Position numbers and translations under genes: made by a program. A model generated the notes under the pieces. It did not search any database. It had not been told where the DNA came from and saw only the letters and a list, made by a program, of their open reading frames with translations. Positions 1-5,357 of a DNA stretch of 7,590 nt are shown here, piece by piece; the first letter of the stretch is position 1, and each line of letters starts with the position of its first letter. The stretch lies in NCBI GenBank assembly GCA_934565615.1, contig CAKTIH010000109.1, positions 1 to 7,590 on the forward strand, given 5' to 3'. This DNA is from an uncultured Oscillospiraceae bacterium (GTDB lineage Bacteria > Bacillota > Clostridia > Oscillospirales > Oscillospiraceae).

Positions 1-708
1 AACGGGAGCCGCGCTGGTCGTCGGCGAGGGCAGGGCAGTGGCGGACGGCGAAACGCTCGGCAGCGGGCTTGCAGTGGGAGAAGGCTTTGCCGACGGCGAC
101 GCGCTCGGCTTCGGGGTCGTGCTGGGCTTGGGCGAGGCCGTTGCGGCAGCGGCGGTGACGGTTATCTTTACCGAGTCCGTGAACTCCCACTCCCCGTCAT
201 CGCTGCAGAACAGGCAGGCTACAGTCCAGCCGTTCATGTCCTTTGGGACGTTGGAGATGGTGAACACCTCGCTGTTTCCGCCGCTGACCTTGAGATTGGG
301 GAAGTAACTCCATATCTTATCAAAGACTACCTCGGTGCCGTTCTTGTCATAAAAGCGCCATGCGCACCATGAATAATTATCGGCGCGGGCGACGAATATG
401 GCGGAATCACCGGCCTTGAGAGTCTCTCCGGTGGGCTGCTTGGTTATTATCGGCACGGAAGGCGTGGCCGTCGGTGCGGCTGTGGGCTCGACGGTCGGGG
501 CCGCGGTCGGAGTTACGGTCGGCTCCGCCGTGGGATCCACGGATGGTGTTTCGGTTGGCGAGACTTCGGGCTCCTCGGTGGGCTCGGAAGTCGGCTCACC
601 GGTCTCGACCTCGGACGGAGTCTCCGGCTCCTGTGCGTAGGCCGCGGGGAGCAGCGCTGCCAACAGGAGCAGCGCAAGTAATATGGCTGTAAATTTCTGA
701 GCTTTCAT
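1..708 (-). CDS. secreted Pro/Thr-rich protein with Ig-like domain (partial, C-terminus off the window)
   Basis: The frame is open from an ATG at 708 to the window edge without a stop: 236 codons of an incomplete protein. Residues 1-25 form a signal peptide (charged MKAQK start, Leu/Ala core, likely cleavage after AYA). Residues 26-86 are a low-complexity linker of Pro, Thr, Glu, Val and Ala in a PT-x-x rhythm. Residues 87-184 look like one Ig-like beta-sandwich domain: an opening ITKQPTGETLKAGDSAIF, a core tryptophan region, ISNV near residue 151, then WTVACLFCSDDGEW and a closing SVKITV. From 185 a Ser/Pro/Ala/Thr linker continues to the edge, so another domain or a wall or membrane anchor probably follows. 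Cys115, Cys165 and Cys168 are present. The AGAGG just upstream of the ATG supports the start. The protein is probably exported, perhaps to the cell surface; its ligand is unknown. Domain naming is by pattern only. Confidence 0.8.
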   Translation of the reverse strand, partial: MKAQKFTAILLALLLLAALLPAAYAQEPETPSEVETGEPTSEPTEEPEVSPTETPSVDPTAEPTVTPTAAPTVEPTAAPTATPSVPIITKQPTGETLKAGDSAIFVARADNYSWCAWRFYDKNGTEVVFDKIWSYFPNLKVSGGNSEVFTISNVPKDMNGWTVACLFCSDDGEWEFTDSVKITVTAAAATASPKPSTTPKPSASPSAKPSPTASPLPSVSPSATALPSPTTSAAPV

Positions 709-746
709 TTGATCGACCTCTTTCGTGGACAGAGTTTACATGTTAA

Positions 747-775
747 AGCATATATTAAAATTGTGACTTTTTCAA
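747..775 (-). promoter_or_regulatory. candidate sigma-A promoter of the Ig-like secreted protein
   Basis: Read on the minus strand, TTGAAA (775-770) and TATGCT (752-747) are separated by 17 bp, in an AT-rich stretch about 40 bp before the ATG at 708. Both boxes are partial matches to consensus. Confidence 0.5.
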
Positions 776-845
776 GACCCGGACGAAATTGGAATTTGCG
801 GCCGTATTTTAATAAAAATTTATAAATTGATATAGCCGATATCTG

Positions 846-874
846 TTGACAATTAAAGGAAAGAGTTCTATGTT
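846..874 (+). promoter_or_regulatory. candidate sigma-A promoter of the bactofilin-like gene
   Basis: A perfect -35 box TTGACA (846-851) is followed after 17 bp by TATGTT (869-874, four of six matches). The transcript would start near 881, about 30 bases before the ATG at 913, leaving room for the GGAGG at 897-901. AT-rich DNA lies just upstream, including the 12-bp palindrome AATTTATAAATT (817-828) and GATAT-N5-ATATC (829-843). These could act as an UP element or a binding site. Confidence 0.6.
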
Positions 875-912
875 AATAGAGTGACAAATCAAGAGTGGAG
901 GAATAGGACAAA

Positions 913-2016
913 ATGAAAAAAATCGGATTTGTGCTGGCGCTTATTCTGACGCTGGCAATGCTGACGGCGATGACCGGACCTGCCTTTGCGGATGCTTCCG
1001 GAGCGGGATTTGCCGAGGGCAGCGCCGTCGGGAGCTATGACGGCTCCCTGTTCACCGCCGGGGGCAGCGTGGATAGCTCGGCAGAGGTCAAGGGCGTGCA
1101 GTTCGCCGCAGGCAGCGATGTGCAGGTGCAGGGCGGCTGCGAGTACCTCATGGCCGCGGGCAACCAACTCGTCTTTAGCGGGGACGCTGAGAACGACGCA
1201 TTTGCCGCGGGCAATAATGTGTACATATACGGAAACGTTGGACGCGATCTTTTTGCCGCGGGCAGTACTGTTGAGATAAGTGGCAGCGTTGAACGCAGTG
1301 CGTACATCGCCGCGGGCTCCGTCGTTATCGACGGCAGCATCGGCGGAGATCTGTACCTGAGTGCTGACAGGGTCGTTATAAGCGACAGTGCGAAGATCGG
1401 CGGCACGGTTCATTTCGGCAGCAACACTCAGGTGAGCGCGCCGAAATCGGTGCTCTCCTCAGCGGAGGTGTATGGAGAGGCGCAGACCTCGTCTGCACCT
1501 GTTCATAAATGTGCCGGCAGCAAGGTGCTCGGCGTTGTGCTGAGCTATCTCGGGGCGGCGGCTGTGGCGTTCGTTCTGCTGTGGCTTACCCCGATATGGG
1601 AAAAGCTCGATTCCAAGTATTACGGCGCAGCCTTCGGTGACTATGCCAAGGCATTCGGAATCGGCTTTGCGGTGCTGGCTGGCCTGCCCGTCGCGGCGGT
1701 GCTGCTGATGATAACGCGCATAGGGCTGCGGCTCGCCTTCGTGCTGCTGCTCGTCTATGCCGCGGCGATCGTCGCGTCTCCGGTGTTTTTGAGCTTTTTC
1801 GCCGGTATGCTCATCTGGCGGCGCGCGCTCAAGAAAGCGCCCTGCTATTTCGCGGAGCTTCCGATAGGCCTTCTGGCATGGAGGATACTCTATTGCATAC
1901 CCGGGCTCAGCTTTGCCATCGGCTTTGTCGCAGTGCCGCTCGGTCTCGGCGTGCTGACGCTCCTGCTCGGCAAGCCCAAGAAGCAGCCCGCCCCAGCGCT
2001 GCCCGAAGCGGAATAA
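913..2016 (+). CDS. bactofilin-like (polymer-forming) beta-helix repeat protein with C-terminal membrane domain
   Basis: The protein has 367 residues. Residues 1-26 are a signal peptide (MKKIG, hydrophobic core, cleavage after AFA). Residues 47-170 hold seven evenly spaced repeats, each opening with F/M/I/L-x-A-G or similar, at residues 47, 64, 80, 97, 114, 132 and 149 (spacing 16-18), with alternating Val/Ile and turn glycines. This is the pattern of a right-handed beta-helix as in bactofilins (polymer-forming cytoskeletal proteins). About four hydrophobic stretches follow: roughly 205-229, 246-268, 271-303 and 321-353. The tail is Lys/Pro-rich (PKKQPAPALPEAE). Classical bactofilins are cytoplasmic, so a signal peptide before the repeats and a membrane domain behind them suggest an extracytoplasmic helix anchored in the membrane. 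GGAGG at 897-901 supports the start. It has its own promoter and terminator, so it is probably monocistronic. The family is clear in outline; the function is unknown. Confidence 0.75.
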   Translation: MKKIGFVLALILTLAMLTAMTGPAFADASGAGFAEGSAVGSYDGSLFTAGGSVDSSAEVKGVQFAAGSDVQVQGGCEYLMAAGNQLVFSGDAENDAFAAGNNVYIYGNVGRDLFAAGSTVEISGSVERSAYIAAGSVVIDGSIGGDLYLSADRVVISDSAKIGGTVHFGSNTQVSAPKSVLSSAEVYGEAQTSSAPVHKCAGSKVLGVVLSYLGAAAVAFVLLWLTPIWEKLDSKYYGAAFGDYAKAFGIGFAVLAGLPVAAVLLMITRIGLRLAFVLLLVYAAAIVASPVFLSFFAGMLIWRRALKKAPCYFAELPIGLLAWRILYCIPGLSFAIGFVAVPLGLGVLTLLLGKPKKQPAPALPEAE

Positions 2017-2033
2017 GGCTTTGTTGATTGAAT

Positions 2034-2072
2034 AAGAAATCCCTGTTTTCATTGTGAAAACAGGGATTTCTT
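2034..2072 (+). terminator. perfect hairpin after the bactofilin-like gene, probable terminator
   Basis: Arms AAGAAATCCCTGTTTTCA (2034-2051) and its exact reverse complement (2055-2072) enclose a 3-base loop, 17 bp after the stop codon. The 18-bp stem is very stable. The tail TTTCTTGCTT is only moderately T-rich, so termination efficiency is uncertain. Confidence 0.7.
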
Positions 2073-2128
2073 GCTTGCAAAGATATGGCATAGTGCAGAG
2101 CCGATACGATGAGAGAGCATAAAGAGTC

Positions 2129-2157
2129 TTGCATTAGGGCAAAAAATGTTGTAGTAT
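2129..2157 (+). promoter_or_regulatory. candidate promoter of the TetR-family gene
   Basis: TTGCAT (2129-2134), 17 bp, then TAGTAT (2152-2157), with an overlapping TATAAA at 2155-2160. Both boxes match moderately. It lies about 45 bp upstream of the ATG at 2205 and downstream of the preceding terminator. Confidence 0.45.
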
Positions 2158-2160
2158 AAA

Positions 2161-2203
2161 CCGTCAAGATTTGAACGGCAAGCTGCAAGAAAGGGGTTGA
2201 CGG
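2161..2203 (+). promoter_or_regulatory. candidate operator half-sites in front of the TetR-family gene
   Basis: CCGTCAA (2161-2167) is followed by TTGAACGG (2171-2178), its reverse complement with one extra A, and by TTGACGG (2197-2203), its exact reverse complement. The first pair would lie over the transcription start and the last just before the ATG at 2205. TetR-family proteins often repress their own genes, so autoregulation is plausible, but the sites are short. Confidence 0.3.
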
Positions 2204-2204
2204 C

Positions 2205-2897
2205 ATGGCTATAACAAGTGCAAGCCTTCCGGCAAAAAAGCGGATACTTACCGCTTGCGTAAGGCTGTTTCTTGAAAAGGGATACAAGGGTACGACCGTT
2301 GCGGAGATAATTCGTGAGGCGGATGTCTCTGCAAGTACCTTTCAGAATATCTTCCGCGCGAAGGACGGAGTACTGGTCGAGCTCGTAGAGTTTATGTTCG
2401 GCAATCAGTTCGGAGTGGCGCGAAAGATCGCCGGGGAGAATGCTTCCCCAGTGTTTGTATATGCGGTGGAGACCTCCATACAGATGACGCTGACGGAGCT
2501 TAACGAGAACCTGCGCGAGATATATCTTGAGGCCTATACGCATCAGGAGGCCATGAATTATATTCATGAGCATACCTCCGAGGAATTGTATCACATATTT
2601 TCGCCGTATCTGCCCGGTTATACCGAGAGCGATTTTTATGAGCTTGAGATAGGCACGGCGGGGATAATGCGTGGCTATATGGCGCGCAAATGCGATAAGT
2701 ATTTTACGCTTGAAAAGAAGCTGAGCCGCTTCCTCGCTATGACTATGAGTGCATTTAAGGTCCCGGAAGAAGAACAGGAAAAGATCATCGGCTCCATCTC
2801 AGGGCTCGATATCCGCGGAATATCGGAGCAGGTCATGCGCGAGCTGTTCCGTGCGCTTGCGATGCAGTTCGAGTTTTCCCTGAACGGACTTGAATAA
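2205..2897 (+). CDS. TetR/AcrR-family transcriptional regulator
   Basis: The protein has 230 residues, typical or slightly long for the family. Residues about 10-56 form the DNA-binding domain: KKRILTACVRLFLEKGYKGT, then TTVAEIIREADVSASTFQNIF with the helix-turn-helix turn at ADVSAST, then an AKDGVLVELV segment. The usual FYxYF at the end of the recognition helix is replaced by FQNIF. The rest is mainly helical, as expected for a ligand-binding and dimerisation domain, and shows no motif that names a ligand. AAGGGG at 2191-2196 is well placed before the ATG. It is flanked by its own promoter and terminator. No efflux pump or enzyme lies next to it, so its target genes cannot be read from the context; it may control itself and distant genes. 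The family call is secure; the regulon is unknown. Confidence 0.88.
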   Translation: MAITSASLPAKKRILTACVRLFLEKGYKGTTVAEIIREADVSASTFQNIFRAKDGVLVELVEFMFGNQFGVARKIAGENASPVFVYAVETSIQMTLTELNENLREIYLEAYTHQEAMNYIHEHTSEELYHIFSPYLPGYTESDFYELEIGTAGIMRGYMARKCDKYFTLEKKLSRFLAMTMSAFKVPEEEQEKIIGSISGLDIRGISEQVMRELFRALAMQFEFSLNGLE

Positions 2898-2918
2898 AAC
2901 GAATAGAATATTTGCAGC

Positions 2919-2943
2919 CTCCCTGTGCGCAATGCACAGGGAG
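2919..2943 (+). terminator. terminator of the TetR-family gene
   Basis: CTCCCTGTGC (2919-2928) and GCACAGGGAG (2934-2943) form a perfect 10-bp stem with loop GCAAT, followed by ACTTTTC. It begins about 20 bp after the stop codon. Confidence 0.75.
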
Positions 2944-2983
2944 ACTTTTCGTATTGGAGTATTAAAATGTTCATAAAATTTGC

Positions 2984-3012
2984 TTGACCATTGCGCGGAT
3001 AAGGAGTATACC
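2984..3012 (+). promoter_or_regulatory. candidate promoter of the phospholipase C-like gene
   Basis: TTGACC (2984-2989) and TATACC (3007-3012) are separated by 17 bp. If this is used, transcription starts near 3019. The in-frame ATG at 3013 would then not be in the message, which favours the start at 3085. Confidence 0.45.
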
Positions 3013-3073
3013 ATGCACTGCGGTGAGAAAGTAAGCGCGGAGGATGACTGTATCCATCGCTTGCTTAACCCGC

Positions 3074-3079
3074 AGGAGG
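3074..3079 (+). promoter_or_regulatory. ribosome binding site that decides the start of the phospholipase C-like gene
   Basis: AGGAGG lies 5 bases before the ATG at 3085, a full match to the anti-Shine-Dalgarno sequence. The competing AAGGAG at 3001-3006, before the ATG at 3013, sits inside the spacer of the candidate promoter. Confidence 0.6.
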
Positions 3080-3084
3080 ATCGT

Positions 3085-3645
3085 ATGAAGAAAAAGGATC
3101 ATTTACAGATAGGTAAGCTCCTGCTTGCGCAGAAGGATACAAAGCTTAGCGGCATGCAGCGCCTCGCGTTTCTGTTCGGCTGCGTTGAGCCGGATATAAA
3201 CCCGTTTACATACACGCGCGGCTCGATAAAGCATGAGTTCCTGCATGGCCACCATGCGGACAATTCCAGCAAGCACCGCCATAAGCTCATGCACCGGCTC
3301 TCAAACAGCGGCGTACATTCCCTGTGGCAGTGGTTTTCACTCGGGACGCTTATCCACTATGCTGTTGACAGCTTCACATATCCGCACAACAGCGTGTTCG
3401 GCGGCTCAATGGCAGAACATATCCAATATGAAAAGCAGCTCCACGCAAATTTCGTGGAGCACTTAAAGGAGCTTGCCGCGCGCGGCGAGCAGAAGCTCCG
3501 TGGCATAAGGGACGTTGACGCTCTGCATGAGCGCTACCTCAAGGGCGCTGGCACCGTGCAGACGGACTGCCGGTATATTATCGACTCCTCGAAGCTGATA
3601 TGGCGCCGGCTCCTCTCCGGCTCGCACCACCACCTCTCGGCGTGA
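3085..3645 (+). CDS. zinc-dependent phospholipase C-like protein
   Basis: The protein has 186 residues from the chosen start (MKKKDHLQIGKLLLA). The pattern is that of the zinc-dependent phospholipase C family (PF00882): an N-terminal His region, GCVEPDINPFTY, then HEFLHGHH, then LGTLIHYAVDSFTYPHN, then LHANFVEH. The many His and Asp residues in these motifs are the likely metal ligands. No signal peptide is visible, so if it acts it does so in the cytoplasm, unlike secreted clostridial alpha-toxins; it is also shorter than those and lacks a C2-like domain. Similar small intracellular members occur in Clostridia without a known substrate, so phospholipase activity should not be assumed. The frame extends upstream to an ATG at 3013 (24 more residues, AAGGAG before it), but that stretch looks unlike the family and overlaps a promoter. 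It appears to be a single-gene unit. Confidence 0.7.
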   Translation: MKKKDHLQIGKLLLAQKDTKLSGMQRLAFLFGCVEPDINPFTYTRGSIKHEFLHGHHADNSSKHRHKLMHRLSNSGVHSLWQWFSLGTLIHYAVDSFTYPHNSVFGGSMAEHIQYEKQLHANFVEHLKELAARGEQKLRGIRDVDALHERYLKGAGTVQTDCRYIIDSSKLIWRRLLSGSHHHLSA

Positions 3646-3690
3646 CAGGAGCGCTGAAGTGAAAATGTACCGTTAGAAAGCAGAGGATGC

Positions 3691-3765
3691 AGCAAGCGGT
3701 ACGGGAGTCGACCTGCGCTGCGGCGCAGGCCACCTCGGGTTCGACTCCCTCTTTCTTTTGCTCCA
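3691..3765. repeat. hairpin made of inverted tRNA-Gly 3'-end-like pieces (possible tRNA remnant or terminator)
   Basis: CGGGTTCGACTCCC (3736-3749) is identical to the T-arm of the nearby tRNA-Gly(CCC), and TGCTCCA (3759-3765) matches its 3' end. In the opposite direction, 3698-3711 is identical over 14 bases to 3812-3825, the T-arm and acceptor side of the same tRNA. The two pieces face outward and form a structure: GGGAGTCGA (3703-3711) pairs with TCGACTCCC (3741-3749), enclosing a second perfect stem CCTGCGC / GCGCAGG (3712-3718, 3723-3729) with loop TGCG. TCTTTCTTTT follows. There is no anticodon arm, and 10 bases instead of 7 separate the T-stem from TCCA, so it is not a working tRNA. It may serve as the terminator of the phospholipase C-like gene 45 bp upstream. 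Confidence 0.5.
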
Positions 3766-3766
3766 T

Positions 3767-3803
3767 AAAAAATACCTCAGCCTACAAGACTGAGGTATTT
3801 TTT
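3767..3803. terminator. bidirectional terminator between the phospholipase C-like gene and tRNA-Gly
   Basis: AAAAAATACCTCAG (3767-3780) and its exact reverse complement (3790-3803) form a 14-bp stem with a 9-base loop. It has runs of T on both strands and begins directly after the CCA end of the tRNA. The repeat extends outward through TGCTCCA (3759-3765) and TGGAGCA (3804-3810) with one unpaired base. Confidence 0.85.
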
Positions 3804-3877
3804 TGGAGCAGGGTACGGGAGTCGAACCCGCCTAGCTAGCTTGGGAAGCTAGAGTAATACCGATATACCAACCCTGC
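3804..3877 (-). tRNA. tRNA-Gly (anticodon CCC)
   Basis: On the minus strand a complete 74-base cloverleaf can be drawn. The acceptor GCAGGGT pairs with ACCCTGC. The D-arm contains ATCGGT. The anticodon stem CTAGC/GCTAG encloses the loop TTCCCAA, giving anticodon CCC. The T-arm is GCGGG-TTCGACT-CCCGT with one G-T pair. The discriminator is T, and CCA is encoded. It reads GGG codons, in keeping with the GC-rich coding around it. It is transcribed alone between its promoter (3890-3918) and the terminator at 3767-3803. Confidence 0.95.
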
Positions 3878-3889
3878 ATCGGCTGGATT

Positions 3890-3918
3890 ATTATAGCACA
3901 GCCTTACGCAAAACGCAA
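3890..3918 (-). promoter_or_regulatory. promoter of tRNA-Gly
   Basis: On the minus strand, TTGCGT (3918-3913), 17 bp, then a perfect TATAAT (3895-3890) preceded by TGC, an extended -10. The -10 lies about 12 bp before the tRNA 5' end. Confidence 0.8.
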
Positions 3919-3921
3919 GCA

Positions 3922-3952
3922 AAAAACAGCGGCACATTGTGCCGCTGTTTTT
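3922..3952 (-). terminator. terminator of the nfnAB operon
   Basis: A 14-bp perfect stem (3939-3952 with 3922-3935), core CAGCGGCAC / GTGCCGCTG, has a 3-base loop and a run of T on the minus strand. It lies 13 bp after the nfnB stop and separates the operon from the tRNA promoter. Confidence 0.9.
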
Positions 3953-3965
3953 AGAAATATGGAAA

Positions 3966-5357
3966 TTACTTCTTGCTCTTGATGTACTCGTCGATGCTCT
4001 TTGCGCCGGCCTTACCTGCGCCCATCGCGAGTATAACAGTGGCAGCGCCGGTGACGGCGTCGCCGCCGGCAAACACGCCCTCGCGTGCGGTCACGCCGCC
4101 CTCGTCAGCTTCGATGCCGCCCTTGCGGGTGAAGGTCAGGCCCTCGGTCGTGTTGCGGATCAGGGGGTTCGGGCTCGTGCCGATGGCGATGACGACGGTA
4201 TCAACGTCAAGGATCCAGTTGCTGCCGGGCACGGGCACGGGCTTGCGGCGGCCCTTTTCGTCGGGCTCGCCGAGCTCCTGCTTCTGAAGCTCGATGCCGG
4301 TGACGTGTCCGTCCTCGCCCGCGTGGATCGCCACGGGGTTATTGAGCAGACGGAACTCGATGCCCTCGGCCTCGGCATGCTCGACCTCTTCCTTACGTGC
4401 GGGAAGCTCGTCCTTGCCGCGACGGTAGGCAATGTAGACATGCTCCGCACCAAGGCGCTTGGAGACACGCGCCGCGTCCATCGCGACGTTGCCCGCGCCG
4501 ACGACGCAGACATTGTGGAAGTGCTTTATCGGCGTGTCGTAATCATCGCGGTAGGCCTTCATGAGGTTCACGCGGGTAAGCAGCTCGTTTGCGGAGTAAA
4601 CGCCCAGCAGATTCTCACCGGGGATGTGCAGGAACTGCGGCAGACCTGCGCCGGAGCCGATGAACACGGCCTCGAAGCCGTCCTCAAACAGCTCGTCGAC
4701 AGTCTCGCTCTTGCCGATGATGGCGTTGTTGATGATCTTGACGCCCATAGCCTGGAGATTGTCTATCTCAGCTGCAACGATCTCCTTCGGCAGACGGAAC
4801 TGCGGGATACCGTAGACCAGAACGCCGCCGGACTTGTGGAAGGCTTCAAAGATGGTGACGTCGTAGCCCATCTTGCGCAGGTCGCCCGCGCAGGTGAGGC
4901 TCGCAGGGCCGGAGCCGACGATCGCGATGCGGTGACCGTTGGATTCGGGGACCTTGATCTCGTCCTTGACTTCCTTGTTCATGTGGTAATCTGCGACAAA
5001 GCGCTCGAGGCGGCCGATACCGACGCTCTCGCCCTTGATGCCGCGCACGCACTTGGATTCACACTGCTTCTCCTGCGGGCAGACACGGCCGCAGACAGCG
5101 GGCAGGGAGTTCGTGGAAGTGATGATCTCATAAGCTGCGTCAAAATCGCCCGCGGCGACCTTGGCGATGAACTCGGGGATGCGCACGGAGACGGGGCAGC
5201 CCATGCGGCAATGAGGATCGCGGCAGTTGAGGCAGCGCTTTGCCTCGTCGATGGCCATCTCGGCGGTGTAGCCGAGGGCGACCTCGTCAAAATTGCCGGC
5301 GCGGACTACGGGATCCTGCTCGGGCATGGGGTTCTTGGTCATTTTCATATTAGCCAT
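3966..5357 (-). CDS. nfnB: NfnB, large subunit of NADH-dependent reduced ferredoxin:NADP+ oxidoreductase
   Basis: The protein has 463 residues, the usual size of NfnB/NfnL. It is a soluble flavo-iron-sulfur protein that, with NfnA, couples NADH, reduced ferredoxin and NADP+ by flavin-based electron bifurcation. The N-terminal part has two cysteine groups for [4Fe-4S] clusters: CLNCRDPHCRMGCP (Cys42, 45, 50, 54) and CGRVCPQEKQCESKC (Cys89, 93, 99, 103). A glutamate is reported as a cluster ligand in characterised enzymes, and Glu100 lies in this second motif. A FAD dinucleotide fold follows at GSGPASLTCAGDL (148-160), then an NADP(H)-type fold at GAGNVAMDAAR (287-297), and a C-terminal flavin motif AGGDAVTGAATVILAMGAG (430-448). 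The start overlaps the nfnA stop by 8 bp, with GGAGG at 5366-5370 inside nfnA, suggesting coupled translation. By similarity it may be labelled glutamate synthase small subunit (GltA/GltD), but no large glutamate synthase subunit is nearby and the nfnA partner argues for Nfn. Confidence 0.9.
   Translation of the reverse strand: MANMKMTKNPMPEQDPVVRAGNFDEVALGYTAEMAIDEAKRCLNCRDPHCRMGCPVSVRIPEFIAKVAAGDFDAAYEIITSTNSLPAVCGRVCPQEKQCESKCVRGIKGESVGIGRLERFVADYHMNKEVKDEIKVPESNGHRIAIVGSGPASLTCAGDLRKMGYDVTIFEAFHKSGGVLVYGIPQFRLPKEIVAAEIDNLQAMGVKIINNAIIGKSETVDELFEDGFEAVFIGSGAGLPQFLHIPGENLLGVYSANELLTRVNLMKAYRDDYDTPIKHFHNVCVVGAGNVAMDAARVSKRLGAEHVYIAYRRGKDELPARKEEVEHAEAEGIEFRLLNNPVAIHAGEDGHVTGIELQKQELGEPDEKGRRKPVPVPGSNWILDVDTVVIAIGTSPNPLIRNTTEGLTFTRKGGIEADEGGVTAREGVFAGGDAVTGAATVILAMGAGKAGAKSIDEYIKSKK

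Noticed and set aside
398..640. Gly/Val/Ser repeat-like peptide on the plus strand
   Set aside because: It is the reverse complement of the Pro/Thr-rich linker of the secreted protein; the repeat is a shadow of that linker.
1459..2091. Long minus-strand open frames under the bactofilin-like gene
   Set aside because: They are Arg/Gln/His-rich shadows crossing the terminator hairpin, without a promoter or motifs.
3013..3084. Upstream ATG extension of the phospholipase C-like gene
   Set aside because: It has a fair ribosome site but lies at the edge of a candidate promoter, and its residues do not resemble the family's start. The ATG at 3085 has a stronger site.
3691..3765. A functional plus-strand tRNA convergent with tRNA-Gly
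   Set aside because: The T-loop and TGCTCCA end are present, but there is no matching 5' acceptor strand, no anticodon arm, and 10 bases instead of 7 between the T-stem and TCCA. tRNA-Sec and tmRNA ends also do not fit.
3966..5357. Glutamate synthase small subunit (GltD)
   Set aside because: The family similarity is real, but there is no large subunit nearby and the partner gene is NfnA-type.
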